Numbered from the stretch's first letter, positions 25,554-37,007 are shown. The stretch is DNA of 64,000 nt from Rhododendron vialii (GCF_030253575.1 NC_080561.1:38673564-38737563), one strand, 5' to 3'. Numbers and translations are program-made. Notes: generated from the letters alone by a model not told the origin.

Positions 25554-25598
25554 GCTGCCGGTGTTCTCCATTCGGCCCTTCATCGCTTGTGTAATAAA
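25510..25598 (+). terminator. PAS1 3' UTR: (GA)n tract and AATAAA
   Basis: A GA microsatellite (about 25510-25551) is followed by AATAAA at 25593-25598, 254 bases after the stop codon. If this signal is used, the GA tract is part of the PAS1 3' UTR. The convergent COPT gene begins its stop codon at 25856. Confidence 0.6.
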
Positions 25599-25855
25599 AC
25601 GTTTTTCATTGTTGTAGTAATATATTTTTAACTTATTAATGAGTAATTAAAGTATAAATTCGGTAGAAACATTTACTTCTTCCCATGGAGTCGTTCTTAA
25701 TAACGATCAAATCAGCAAACATTAACGAGATTTTGAATATCTGATACTGTTATTTACCTATGCATGTGTTTGACCGATCCTATTTGCATATGAGCTGATA
25801 CTTGACTATATCGGATGTTGTTACATTTTCTGATACTGCTATTTTAAAACGTTGA

Positions 25856-26299
25856 TCAAACTTTAAGAGTGATGTCTGCTGCGGAAGCCGCAATAAAGAT
25901 CCCGACAACAAAGAATCGCACGGTGTGTCCGATCGCGGCCGTAATAAAGATCCCGACATTGAAAGACATGACGGACATCATCACCATGTACGCAAGAGCG
26001 GTGCGGAGGGCGTAGGCGGCTGCCAGTTTCAACCCGCCCATGACCGGGCCTGAGCCCGTCCACCCAGGCAGGTTGGCCGTGGTAAGGACTGAGAAGGCCT
26101 CAATGCCGAAAGAGAGAGAAAAGATGAAGAAGAGAGAGAGTATGTACATGGGCAGGTTGTGGTTAGGCCAATCTGGGAAGAGGATTGTGGCGTTTATGCC
26201 CCAGTAGAAGCTCATGTGCATGGCCGTGTCCATGTTCATGTTGGTGGCATTATTGTCCATTGAGGGCATCATGCCCCCATTGCCATGTTGATGAGACAT
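25856..26299 (-). CDS. COPT/Ctr-family copper transporter (147 aa)
   Basis: Intronless, 147 residues. I place the start at the ATG at 26297-26299 (MSHQHGNGGMMPSMDNN). The open frame continues upstream only through a CT microsatellite that translates as Ser-Leu repeats and is a leader, not protein. The N-terminus is rich in Met and His (residues 1-29), as expected for extracellular Cu(I) capture. Three hydrophobic segments follow (about 50-72, 92-111 and 113-137). The Ctr signature M-x-x-x-M is present in the second (M107 and M111). The usual G-x-x-x-G of the third segment is changed: G124 is kept but position 128 is Arg (GHTVR). Ctr proteins are homotrimeric Cu(I) channels of the plasma membrane or endomembranes. 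The gene is convergent with PAS1. Which COPT paralogue it is cannot be fixed by eye. Confidence 0.94.
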   Translation of the reverse strand: MSHQHGNGGMMPSMDNNATNMNMDTAMHMSFYWGINATILFPDWPNHNLPMYILSLFFIFSLSFGIEAFSVLTTANLPGWTGSGPVMGGLKLAAAYALRTALAYMVMMSVMSFNVGIFITAAIGHTVRFFVVGIFIAASAADITLKV

Positions 26300-26304
26300 T
26301 TTGT

Positions 26305-26373
<69 letters not shown>

Positions 26374-26395
26374 AATGGGTAAAGTATATAAGGTT
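26305..26395 (-). promoter_or_regulatory. COPT core promoter and (CT)n leader
   Basis: On the minus strand a TATA-like ttatatac lies at about 26384-26393. It is followed by a ~60-base pure CT microsatellite (26305-26368 on +, as GA) that reaches to within a few bases of the start codon. The transcript would therefore begin within the CT tract. Inferred from spacing. Confidence 0.55.
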
Positions 26396-26851
26396 ATTGT
26401 TTTTAGGATTATCGGTTTATATATACATGGAGAGAGAACTGAAGATGAGCGGTGTGTCCAAAAGCACTGAATAACTTTTCGTGAACGGGACAAAGAGGGC
26501 AGGACAGACGACGTCCCCGTTAGGGTTGGGCATTTTTAACTAATGAGTATCATCTTTTTTTCATGGTTTTTGTTTGTTAATATTCTGCGCCGACTTCGTT
26601 GGACCCATACAATACGTTTATACATATCTCTTATTTAATAACTCCAGTGTCCGGGCCAAAAAATATGTGTGTATATATGTTTAATTTCTATGATGACGAT
26701 ACTGATACTTATTGACAGTGCTAATCATTGTCAATGATGCAACCACAATATTTAAGAGCCTATTTACAAGTTATGTTCTAGAATACGATGGAGGCAACCA
26801 ATAATGATAGTTGAGAAGATCAGCGACTTTGATACTCTATATTAAGGGAAA

Positions 26852-26966
26852 TAATTTTGTTACTCTCTTTTTTGTTAACGTCACTCTTCTGCAAGTGTAT
26901 TTTTACACCAAAAATACACTTGCAGGGGAGTGACGTTAACAAAAAAAAAGAGTACGTGACAAAATC
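26852..26966. mobile_element. Short foldback MITE
   Basis: Almost complete inverted repeat: tttgttaacgtcactc and ctgcaagtgtattttt on the left match their reverse complements on the right around a very small loop near 26912. The outer ends attttgt and acaaaat resemble the dimer at 8355-8716, so it looks like a monomeric relative. Confidence 0.75.
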
Positions 26967-27099
26967 AACAAGCTACATTAATGACAATATTGTTAATGTA
27001 CAAACAATACGAGGATGCAAAAATGAAGCCTATACATTGTTGCTTCCGAGGAGATTTGTGGTGATTGGAAGTGGTATCGAAAGATAAACGATTGTATTC

Positions 27100-27470
27100 C
27101 TTGATGAGAAGAAAATACTATAAAAAAAAGTGCTACTTAAGTTGCTGGGTCCGTGGCGGCGCTTCCGGCGATATTTTCAGTGACCGGAGTTTTTTATTTT
27201 TTGCTGTTTTATTTTGTTTAGTTTCTGTTCCCTGCGTGGAACTCTTACTACCCTCTATGGGTATCTTTGTTCCCTGCGTGAAACTGGTTCTGCTACCATC
27301 TGTGGGTAGCGTTCTTCTGTACTCAGTGGATTCCTATCCAAGCCATATGGATAACCCGACTATCGTGGGTTTGTTCCCATCGACGGGCTCCGGTTTGGAG
27401 TTTGTAGCCCTTTGGGCAGATTTTGAGTAATCAAAGTCTCTGAATATTGGTTCAAAAAAAAAAAAAAAAG
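27100..27470 (+). mobile_element. Possible retroposed 3' end with poly(A)
   Basis: A GC-richer segment without a recognisable protein ends in gaatattggttc and a pure A tail (about 27454-27468). The A tail and abrupt composition change suggest a 5'-truncated LINE or other retroposed sequence. The 121-residue open frame here matches nothing I know. Confidence 0.35.
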
Positions 27471-28034
27471 TAAACGGATATATATCGTATATAAACTAGG
27501 AGTATATACGTACATATTTAACATCATTAATTAGAATTGTCAATAATGGAGGCGATCGATCTGCAGAGATGATAGAAAACAATATTAATGGTAGTAATAT
27601 TTTAAAGGGATGTTATACAGTATATGTTTTCAACTAGTGACACATGATCGATCTTGTGTACGACATATGCTAGCTATAAGGTTTTTGATAATTAATATTT
27701 TTTCTTTATTTTGTTGTTCTTTATTTTTCTTCCTTCATTTATGTTTTTGTGTCATCTCTGTCGGAGAGTAGCAATCCTATTACTTTTGAATTTTCTACGA
27801 GAAAGTAATCTACTGCTATTGTAGTCTCGTATAAATCGAAAGATATTAACAATTTAAAAGTTGTATTGGAGACCGAACATGACCATCAATTTGGATCGAA
27901 GGGAGTAGTATATTGCTAACAGAATTTAATTTGAGAGAAAGAGTACTTTATTTACTGCTAGTACATATACCAGCTACGATTAGTTGTAATCTCTCTCTCT
28001 CTCTCTCAATCCACTCATAGATAAGATTTAAATT

Positions 28035-28514
28035 TCAGCTAATATGAATACTTTTAACACCAGCCCTCCTCGCCTCCGCTTTCGGAACAGTCACAGTGAG
28101 CACTCCATCCTGCATGGACGCCTTCAGTTGATCCACCCTCGCGCTCTCGGGCAGCCTAAACGCCCTCACAAACTTCCCACTGCTCCGCTCCACCCGGTGC
28201 CACCTATCCTTCTTCTCTTCTCTCTCCACGCTTCTCTCCCCGCTGATCTTCAACACTCTGTCTTCCTCCACTTCCACCTTCACCTCGTCTTTCCTCAGCC
28301 CCGGAAGGTCCGCCCTGAAGATATGGGCCTCCGGGGTCTCTTTCCAATCGGTTGTCGCATTCACGAAGCCTAGGGTTTCATTGGGGATTGTTGGAATGTG
28401 GAAGAAGTGCTCCTCGAATGGGTTCCAAAGTTCGACAGAGAAAGGGTCGTAAACGTTGTTGTTGTTGTAGTTGTTGGTTCGATGATAACCGAAGCCAGGG
28501 ATGATCATAGACAT
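28035..28514 (-). CDS. Class I small heat-shock protein (17-18 kDa type, 159 aa)
   Basis: Intronless, 159 residues, as usual for plant cytosolic class I sHSPs. The N-terminal arm contains [15 protein letters not shown], the class I signature. The alpha-crystallin domain covers about residues 58-147. It has both consensus blocks: [20 protein letters not shown] with KISGER, and [19 protein letters not shown] followed by [14 protein letters not shown]. The C-terminal IxI motif is IHI near the end (VKSIHIS); most class I members have IDI or IEI and a final Gly, both changed here. The protein is expected to form cytosolic dodecamers that hold unfolding proteins for refolding. The Asn run (NNYNNNN) near residue 15 is unusual. 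Confidence 0.96.
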   Translation of the reverse strand: MSMIIPGFGYHRTNNYNNNNVYDPFSVELWNPFEEHFFHIPTIPNETLGFVNATTDWKETPEAHIFRADLPGLRKDEVKVEVEEDRVLKISGERSVEREEKKDRWHRVERSSGKFVRAFRLPESARVDQLKASMQDGVLTVTVPKAEARRAGVKSIHIS

Positions 28515-28611
28515 TGTTTGGTGGTTGGTTTAGAAAAACAGGTTTTCCGAGGATGGATAATAGTTAGGAATGAGTATTGCTTGTTGATGGTAAAAGGTTG
28601 GGGGAAGGTCA

Positions 28612-28794
28612 TGTATTTTATAAGCCAAATGGGTAATAATGTGGATCGGATAATTCGTTAGGTATATTTGTGGGATGTTTCCAGAGCAGAATTTCCTTTA
28701 TATAAAGTTAGTGCATGGAGAATCTATCTATCCGGAAAAGGGTCCAGTCCCACTTCGGCATTTTAAAATTATCGGAAGTGTTCATTTTCTAGAG
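28612..28794 (-). promoter_or_regulatory. sHSP promoter: TATA and weak heat-shock elements
   Basis: On the minus strand a TATA box cttataaaata lies about 100 bases upstream of the start (28612-28625 on +). Upstream are imperfect heat-shock-element-like clusters: tttccagagcagaatttcc near 28679-28698 and ttctagag at 28787-28794. Neither is a perfect nGAAnnTTCn array. Heat control is expected from the family, and these sites are only candidates. Confidence 0.4.
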
Positions 28795-28960
28795 CACTAC
28801 GAAAATATCAGCTAATAATTATTTTACATGAACATCGTAAAAAAATGAGTTATGATTTGGTCTAGGGTCAATATTCTCGACGAGTTCTAAAAGTTAAAAA
28901 AATTTGGAACATTGATCGTAGTTAGCCTAAAAAAGGCCCAATTGGACCGTTCAATTCAAA
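28775..28960. mobile_element. Degraded foldback MITE
   Basis: gttcattttctagagca at the left and ctcgacgagttctaaaagtt near 28878 at the right are diverged inverted copies of the phrase gttcactttttagagctcg found in the foldback elements at 6765 and 32501. Confidence 0.5.
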
Positions 28961-29591
28961 ATGAGACTGGAGAGGATTTGTGTCCGATATGAATTACTTA
29001 TCAGTTTGTTGGGACGAAAAGAATGTACAAGTGTATACGTATATATCCACACACACCACAAATGAAAAATGTTGGGAGTTTTGGCACTTGCATGGTGCAT
29101 TCCATGGACCACCTGATAACTGCTGATATTATAGGTTCGAGTCATTGGACACGAATCCTGCATATCGATGTCAAAAAGCCTAGATGCGCTGCTGCGCACA
29201 GAGATGCTTCCGTTGTTTGTTAAGAGGTTTTTATAAAGGATGCTCGTGTTCTCGCATTTGCACCTACTTCCGAACCCCCACATCCGCGTGGGAGACACGC
29301 ACTAGATGGTGGAGCCCACATCAATATGTGGTAGAGAAAGGTTTTGAAACACCCCGGGCCGGTTGTCTAGGAGGAATTAATAATTCCCTGCATTAGGTTA
29401 CACCATGCGGATCAAAAAAAAAAAAGGTTACACCATTGTCCAGTTACACGGTCTTGTAGGCCCATGGACCATTTCCAAGTCCACTCCTCGGGCCCCTTGT
29501 ATTTGGGAACACTAATGAGCTGGGCTCCTTCAATTGGGCTATCAAGTCAGGGTCCTTTGTGGCCCATAAAAATGCTTTCCGAGTATTCATC

Positions 29592-29768
29592 AAAAAGAAT
29601 AAATTTTTTACACCGCCCGTGTAAACATTTGTTTCCTCCAAATCAATTACATTGCACCACGTCGCCATGTTCTATTGATTGAGACCACTGTTTTGCAACG
29701 TGGCAGGATGTAATTGATTTGGAGGAAATAAATGTTTACACCGGCGGTGTAAAGAATTTATTCTCTTT
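29592..29768. mobile_element. Foldback MITE
   Basis: The two arms (about 29592-29660 and 29698-29768) are near-perfect inverted copies: agaataaattttttacaccg, then gtgtaaacatttg and cctccaaatcaattacat. There is no ORF inside beyond a spurious one. Confidence 0.85.
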
Positions 29769-29847
29769 ATCAAAATCTTCCAAATCTTTCTCTCTATTAG
29801 CTGGCCACAATTCAGCTTTGAGTTCTAACATTAGCAAGATGCAGACC

Positions 29848-30037
29848 CGGAATGCTGCCGAATGGGTGTAGAGCGGCAAATCCGGTCGTTCATCTCAGCA
29901 TGGATGGCTCAGATATAATCTGAACGCATACAAATCTGAATCGTTCATTGCTCGGTTAAGATCTTAGCCGTCAATTACCGAGATGAGCAGTCGGATGGGC
30001 TGCTTTTAGAGTGCTGCTTGGCAGCATACCCATTCCG
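29848..30037. mobile_element. MITE of the GCCGTC(C/A)ATT family
   Basis: Imperfect inverted ends (ggaatgctgcc... and ...gggtatgctgcc when reverse-complemented) enclose the phrases gaatcgttcattgctcgg and cttagccgtcaattaccgag. They align with the elements at 5050 and 11268. Confidence 0.6.
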
Positions 30038-31120
30038 CAAGACGCATATGGCATGGCCAGTTTAATATTCTCATCGTAAAATGGAAAAGAAATTCGCAAT
30101 TGTTGGAGAAGATATTTGAGAAAACTCCAAATGAGGTCAAGCTAATAATAATATGCCCTTCTCGACTGATTTCTTTTCCAATCCAATCAAAAGCGGCATG
30201 TCAGGACTTGAAAATTCACAAGAGAAACTCTCGCAGCGTGGCCCAAATAACTACGTTTTCGGGTGGGATTTGAGCTAAGAGACATGTTCAAAAGACACTT
30301 ATCTCCTTCTTTTCTACCACTTCACAAAATCCTCTGGGTTAAATTTGATAATTAACTTTGGTGCATTATCTTTGATCAGCTATTAATTCTTAAGAATATA
30401 TGCAAGCTTCAAAAAAGAAGAAGGACAACAATCTAATCTAAGGACGGCCTTTTTCTTTAGTAATTCTGAATATTTATTTATTTTCAATTACCAAGATATA
30501 TTCTATCTACTTTGGAACAAGGATATAGAGATAGCAACAAAACAACCTTTCCTCATAAAGTTGTTTTGCTAATGTAAATGCCAAGATTGGAATACACAAA
30601 CCTTAAAAATAAGGGAAGATACATAAAAAAAAGGGAAAAAGGAATAAAGATATGCCCGCAACATAAGCGTGCCATAATTTTCTTATGCCTGCTTGGGGGT
30701 TTGATCTTCTTTTTCGTTTTCTTTTTTTTAAAAAATGCGCTGTACGTGATCTTCCGAGAGAGCGAGCGAGCTAGACGTTGGGTTTTCAGTTTTCCCTCGA
30801 CGAGCATGGGTACAAAATACTTGGTATGAGTGAAAATATAACCAAACCGACCGAAAACCCGACTGGAAAATTCGGGGTTCGGTCGGTTTCAGTTTTTTGA
30901 TGTGTAAAACTTTAATTATCGGTTCGGTCTCCGGTATCTTTTACTTCGCGGACAATTAATTAGAGAATCTGTACGTGGGCTTGAGTGTTATAAGAGGGGA
31001 AAAAGAAAGGAAATCCCACACGAGATCTTTGCACAGGTGACAACACATTGAATACATAGTCATTGAATGCCTGAGATTGCAGGAGATATAAAATGCAAAT
31101 CATATATCTCACGTTTCTTG
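30038..31120. other. Intergenic, no gene seen
   Basis: AT-rich DNA. A short ccgaaaacccgactgg / ggttcggtcggttt stretch at about 30845-30930 resembles a widespread plant repeat motif but has no clear borders. Confidence 0.4.
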
Positions 31121-31340
31121 GAGAAATTTTCGGATGCCGGGCAGTACCACACACGTGGTATCTCATCGGCGATTCCAGCCATCCAAACGTATTTTGGACG
31201 GTCTGAATTTCGAGAGAGAAAAGGAAGAGAGATAGTGGTCGGATGAAAGAAGAGAGAGAATAAATTTGAATCGTCCAAAACACGTTTAGATGGCTAGAAT
31301 CGCCGACGAGTACCACTACATGGGCGCCCAAAAATTTCTA
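31121..31340. mobile_element. Mutator-type MITE (GAGAAATTTT ends)
   Basis: The ends gagaaatttt and aaaatttcta are inverted. Long sub-terminal inverted segments (ctcatcggcgattccagcc, ccaaacgtattttggacg) match the right side. Nearly identical flanks, cgtttcttg (31112-31120) and catttcttg (31341-31349), look like a 9-bp target duplication, typical of Mutator-like elements. Confidence 0.8.
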
Positions 31341-31751
31341 CATTTCTTGATACGGATGAAACGCTTACTGCATGTAACGTCTTTTCGAAGTTATGATGCA
31401 AGATTAAATAGTAATTTCTGTTTCTTTGACGTTTATAGATTCACCAAACAACCCTTCGGGTAGAGTGATGAATGGAATGGGGTATTCTTCTTTTACTATT
31501 ATACTTTAAAGGCGTGATTTAAAGAGCTTTATTTATGCAAGAATAATGTGGCAAATTACTTGTCTTAATGAAGCTAGCCACTATAATTTGGCTCATTTCA
31601 TTGGGCCCCCAAACCACTAAGACCTAATATCATTGCGTAATAGCAACCCCCAATGGGAGCGTGATGGTGGTCCTAATCTCAATCTAGTACAATTTGTTTT
31701 CTACTTTTCATGGGCATGTTTTACCAATAATAATTAAGCAGATGGATAGCT

Positions 31752-31945
31752 CCAAGAGTTAATCCGGTTGGTTGGTGGGTTTGCTTCCCATACAATAGGT
31801 CAGCATTCGATTTTTACGGTTAAGTCGCAAGAAAGAAATTTCTGGTCAATCCTCTAGTCTCGGCATAGATGATCTGTCTTTGACAAAAGCAAAAAGAGGA
31901 TTAGTCGAAGTGCGCTTAAGTTGTCTCATACACCCTTGACCATCG
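31752..31945 (+). mobile_element. Degenerate SINE
   Basis: It has a B-box-like gcattcgatttt near 31805 and the 3' phrase aggattagtcgaagtgcgc near 31896, typical of a common plant SINE class and shared with the SINE near 11115. Borders are approximate. Confidence 0.5.
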
Positions 31946-32500
31946 ACAAATATAAATTAATGGAGCTCAAGTTTAAACTCAAATTCTCTAAGAAAGTACT
32001 AATAAGATAATGTAAATGGAGGTTAAGCAGCATTTTTGTCCCAAAAACTATCCAAATTGCGATGGAAGTGATATTTTAACTATCGGATTCCCTTGCGGGG
32101 GACTGGAGTGTTCCACTTTTTTAAAAAGTTCTTTTTTTCCAAATAAAGGTAATTTCAAATTTAAATATAATAAAAATGAAAAATATTTTTTTAATTTTTT
32201 TTGCACTGTTTAAAAGATCTTAATGAGATCTATCAAACAAGATTTATTTTTGTAGGCTCTTTCCGGATGTGAACTTCGATAATCAGAATAGTCGAATTCA
32301 TATTTTAGAACTTGCCTACGTACATTAGCTAATCATGTTCATTGAATATAGATTGACATATTTTTGAAAAGAATAATTTCATGAAAAATGAGTAAAACGA
32401 AGTCCGAAACACTGAATTAGAACCCAATTTTTCGCAACATAAAAACATATTGGTTTTGTGAAAAATATAAATTGATATTCGATGAACATGTTTTCGACAT

Positions 32501-32833
32501 GATCTGCTGCGTGCTGCTGTGCCCCGTTTGTAGGTCCACCCCGGTCTCGCTCAGATGATCGGAAGCGTTCACTTTGTAGAGTTCGTCGAATTGAACAACT
32601 ATGCAAAAAATCAGCTTAATTGGATATTATTAAGTACCTGATCGGAGTCCATATAACTCTCGGTCCATGGGTTACAGTGGATTTGATCCATTCTCTTCAA
32701 GATAAAAAGGTTTCGACGAGCTGATTTTTTGCATAGTTGTTCTACTCGACGAGCTCTACAAAATGAACGCTTTCGATCATCGGAACGAGACCGGGGTGGA
32801 TACACAAACGGGACACAGCAGCACTCTGCTGCC
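32501..32833. mobile_element. Foldback MITE with ~118-bp arms
   Basis: The left arm (32501-32620) and right arm (32716-32833) are inverted copies: tgctgctgtgccccgtttgt, ccaccccggtctcg, gttcactttgtagagttcgt and aactatgcaaaaaatcagct. Same family as the element at 6765-7175. Confidence 0.88.
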
Positions 32834-33033
32834 CCAAGGTGGCAGCAGCCCCCACCGCTTCACGAATTTGACAGGGGAATCCAGTCCCACAAAAAAAGCT
32901 TGAACAAGAATACAGATAGTCCAGTCCCAGAAGGACAGGGGGGAATCCCCTTCTTGTTTAAAGTCCTGACTGTTTGTTTGTTTGATACTTTTGACTGTAA
33001 GCCAAAAGGCAAAACAAGCTTTTACTATTATTA

Positions 33034-33269
33034 CTCCTTCCGTCCCAAAATATTTGGACTTTTTCGATATATGTGTCATTCTTTAAACTCTTATATTTTC
33101 AAATTTATAATATTTTTCATAATTTTGAAAACTTTGTAGTATAAATCTAATTAAGAATTATCAAATAAGATCCATATTGTATATTTTTTAAGATTTATAT
33201 TGAAAGATATAAGAGTTCAAAGAACGGCACCAATATCGAAAAAGTCCAAATATTTTGGGACGGAGGGAG
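33034..33269. mobile_element. Stowaway MITE
   Basis: The ends ctccttccgtcccaaaatat and the matching reverse complement atattttgggacggagggag, flanked by TA at 33032-33033 and 33270-33271. The sub-terminal ttggactttttcg is also inverted. Confidence 0.93.
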
Positions 33270-33808
33270 TACCATTCTTTCTTCGCGATATACTTATTCA
33301 CGGCTTCTCCGTGAATGTTGTCTATAGCATCATCCAATCTCACTCATCAAAAATGTAATGAACGATTCGGATTTAAAAAAAAAAAAAAGCTCTTCTGTAA
33401 ATTCTCTGAAAATTTTTTTTTAAGCAATTCAGACCGTCCAAAAAACTTTTAAAGAAATTTCCCAGATGGCGTCACAAAGGGTGGGATTATCGGATCCGGT
33501 CGTCGAACCTGTTTGGCTGGCCTGGCATTTCAGCAGAAATCTCCGAAAATTGCAAAAGTGTACTACTCTAAATACCTACTGTGGACACGTGGCATCGTAT
33601 AAGTGGTGGATGGAATCCTATTTTTCAACTGCTGTCAGTCTGTCCTCTTCTTTAACCTTTTTCCCATAATAACAGGTGTGGTAATTATAAGGTCCGGATG
33701 AGACAAACACTAAAGTAATCACCTTAAGACTTTTTGGTTTGGGAGAGATTATTGGGTGCTCATATCATAGAGCATTCCTCTCTCAGATTTTTTCCATGTA
33801 GAGCTCAC

Positions 33809-34040
33809 GAGAAATTTTTCTGTGCCGAGCGAGCACGGTGCCACGTGGTGACGAGCACATCTCGGCCGTCCGAACGTGTTTTAGACGGTCCAGATCTGTT
33901 TGGGCTTGAGGAGGCGTTTTGGTAATTTTACACTTAAAAATTATCCAAACAGATCTGCGCCGTCCAAAACACGTTTGGACGGCTAAGATAGTGCTCGGCA
34001 TCACGTGGCACCGTGCCCACCCAGCACTGAAAAATTTATC
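33809..34040. mobile_element. Mutator-type MITE with 9-bp target duplication
   Basis: The ends gagaaatttttc and gaaaaatttatc are inverted. Long inverted segments (gagcacggtgccacgtg, ggccgtccgaacgtgtttta) form a stem around a short centre. Flanks agagctcac (33800-33808) and agagttcac (34041-34049) are a 9-bp duplication with one mismatch. Same family as 31121-31340. Confidence 0.88.
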
Positions 34041-34049
34041 AGAGTTCAC

Positions 34050-35045
34050 ATTTTGGACTAAAACCCAACATGTATGTGTTTTTTTTTTACTGTCGTGATT
34101 TTGGCACTTCACTTTTTAATAATCAAGCTCCAATATTTGTCTTTCAGTGTTCTTGTTATTTGTAATTTGTCGTGTGTAAAGGACAAATATTTAAGTATGA
34201 TTATCAAAAAATAGAGTGTTAATATAAATTATCTTTTTGGTAAATTATTAGTTGGTTTTGGAGAATCGCTATGTAGGATTTCAATACTCTCAACAAACAA
34301 CATATTAATCATATGGTCCAAGACTAAATATATAGAACCCACGTGATTCCATGGTGGTGGAGTACGTTGGGAACTTGGGTCACTACTGAATAATTACACC
34401 TTGTAGACTATGGATTTTTTGTTTTGTCCTTATTCAAATATTTTTGGCACTTGTTAGTTTTGTATCAAATTTTTATATATTATTGGTTCGTTTGATTTTG
34501 TGGGGATTTTTCTTGGATATTTCAAAATATACTTGTGTAAAAGTAAAACATTCTTACTTTTTTTATTTTTATCGTCGAGACGAATCAATAATACATAAAA
34601 GGTAGACGCAAAATTAACAAACAGGAAAAGAAATTCCAATGATGACGAACTAAAAAGCATGTAGTCTACAACTTGTAGATTAGCGGAAACACTGCCTAAT
34701 AATAAGTGTAATATGCACTACCACTGCAAGGTGTTCGGATCCCACAAACTCATGGAGTACCATGTAGTTGCGGAGCACTGTGTAATGACCCGAATTTCTC
34801 TTTTTTATTGTAGGGCCCACGTTACATTCTTCACGTCGTTCACGACCTCTACTCCCAATAGTTGGGTCCCATATCTGTCCGTTGGGATTCGCGCCAAATG
34901 GAAGAAATTGTTTGCCTCCAATTCCTACTGGGGACCACACTACCCTCCACCGCTCTCCCAAAGATCTGATGTAAAACCCCAAAATCTCGATCTTCCCCCA
35001 CCCCATCTCTCTCTCTCTCTCTACACACCACACTGCCACTGTGGA

Positions 35046-35047
<2 letters not shown>
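34050..35047. other. Intergenic leading into the DUF3527 promoter
   Basis: AT-rich to about 34770, then C-rich and pyrimidine-rich. No gene is seen, and no convincing TATA box upstream of the CT tract. Confidence 0.4.
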
Positions 35048-35083
<36 letters not shown>

Positions 35084-35267
35084 CTTGTAGAATAATTCAG
35101 CTCTCTTTCTTCCTTGTTCTTCGACTAGTTCATTTTCGCTTTGCTTCTTTCTTGGATTCGGTGCGTCGTACGTTGCACATTATACTTCTAGTAACGAGAC
35201 TCTGCGGTAATTATGCAGCCGACTCGCCAATGCCTCTCCCGTGATCTCTGTTCCTCGATCTCCACAA
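35048..35267 (+). other. Probable 5' UTR exon of the DUF3527 gene
   Basis: A (CT)n tract at 35048-35079 precedes a stretch ending at a good donor (caa|gtacgt, 35268). The next acceptor joined to coding sequence is tgacag at 36941-36946, which would make a 1.7 kb leader intron. The exon holds an ATG at 35213. Spliced to 36947 it reads as a 26-residue upstream ORF ending at 36972. Confidence 0.55.
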
Positions 35268-37007
35268 GTACGTTTTCTAGCCTTCTCTCCTTCCATACAT
35301 GCGTCTTGCTCGCTTGTTTGTGTATCGATTTACGTAATGTTAGTCAATTGGGGTTAGATCCGTCAGTTGCGGGTTGAATCTGCACCGGAAATTCCATTAA
35401 GTGGACGCTTAGGCAATTGAGTTTGAATTTGGGCGACCTTGATCTTTTGCAAAAATTGTGTTTCCATTCCGAGAAAACGGCCTTTTGAGTTGATTCATTC
35501 GATTGCAAGTGGACGCTAAGGCTACAATGTTCTTGTTTCTGAAGTGACTACATCTCACTCATCTCGTTTTCTCATTCTTGGATCCGCTATACTAATGGAT
35601 TTCACGTATGCGTTAATGTATGCTAGTATTTATATCGACATAAAAGTGTTTCCATATGCTGGCATGAGTTCTGACTTCAAGTATTCTTTTTAATTGTTCT
35701 AATTTTCCAGGTTAATTTAGGATTGGTCTCTCTTGGATGTATTTTTTTTTTTTATAAAAAAGTTTATATATGTGAGTGGAAAAAACTATCTATAATTCTA
35801 TGTTATCAACATTTTTTTGGTCACGGGTGTAAAATAAAATGTTTTTTTTTTTATACTTGCGTATATAGAAACACAAGCTTAGATCTATCGAGTAGCAATA
35901 TATAAGCGTAGAATATAGTTTTTGTTATCACTATAAAAATACACTCGTTTGGGCCCCCACTATGAAGCGTCCGCCACTGGTTTCAACGTCCCAAACTTTG
36001 TTCACTGATTTTCAACGAAAGCGAGGACATTTTTTGCAAAGCGAGAAAAATGAAGATTGCACAGAACTTTTTCACTTCTTTGCATTCTTAAGGAATTCGC
36101 TGTTCTGCAACTTTGCAAGATCATGTGATCCTGCTTTCGCTTCGTTGTAAAGAACAAAAATTCATGGCTCGGCTAATCGAGGGCCAAACAATAGTCTGTT
36201 TAGTTCACGCATTCAGTTCAAGCTATAAAAAATTGTGTATTGGCAGATCAAAGATCTTCACATCCTGCCTCAAATTGTTCAGTCGTTCTGTGTCCGATGA
36301 TCAGACGCTGACTTGAGAATTTTGACTGGGGAATAACCAAAATATTGTGCTATTAATGAGATCCATGCGTTGGTTAGATAGTCAAACTCGCTTAGTTGAC
36401 CCTAACATTTGGTATTAGTTGAGTTTAGGAGTAAGCCACGTGCACTTGATATAATTATTGAGATTTTTGACAGCATCTGATTTCTGTGATGAGTGTTTGC
36501 TTGAATGAAGCTTCTAAGGCCATCCTAGTTGCTTCTGTATGCTGTCCTACTTAACTATTTACATTTCTGTATCACTGTATGCGTGCAAATGTACTGGACT
36601 TGGTCCTAGGACCTAGGCTGCTTTTTTATGATGACCCATAACGGACTACAGGGGCCTTTTGCATAATGTCATTTGTGTGCAGAAGGTTCTCTCTTTTGGG
36701 GGTGAAATGGAATATTTACAAACTAAAAGAGAACATATTTCTTTGGTAATACCCTCTTACATCTTGATTTTTACAATATACTAGGAACAGAACATGGTTC
36801 TTCCAAATCCTTGCCTGTTTCACTTGAGTTAATTAATGCAGTTCTAACTTTGTTCTTACAACTTACAAGCACTAGAAGCACTCATCTCTTGTTAAACTTA
36901 TGCGGGATGTAACTAAGAACTACTGTCTTGTAACATGTTTTGACAGGTAACATGCATGTGAACAACGCTTGATATGGCGATTGAAGTGTGATTCCGTGCA
37001 ATTTAAG

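Noticed and set aside
25856..26374. Longer COPT reading frame beginning with Ser-Leu repeats
   Set aside because: The extra residues come from translating a CT microsatellite; the family-like N-terminus starts at MSHQHG (26299).
27065..27430. 121-residue ORF near 27 kb
   Set aside because: No recognisable domain; the region ends in a poly(A) tail and looks retroposed.
28044..28373. Plus-strand ORF opposite the sHSP
   Set aside because: Shadow of the highly codon-biased sHSP gene on the other strand.
32729..33139. 136-residue ORF
   Set aside because: Lies across the arm of a foldback MITE and the start of a Stowaway element.
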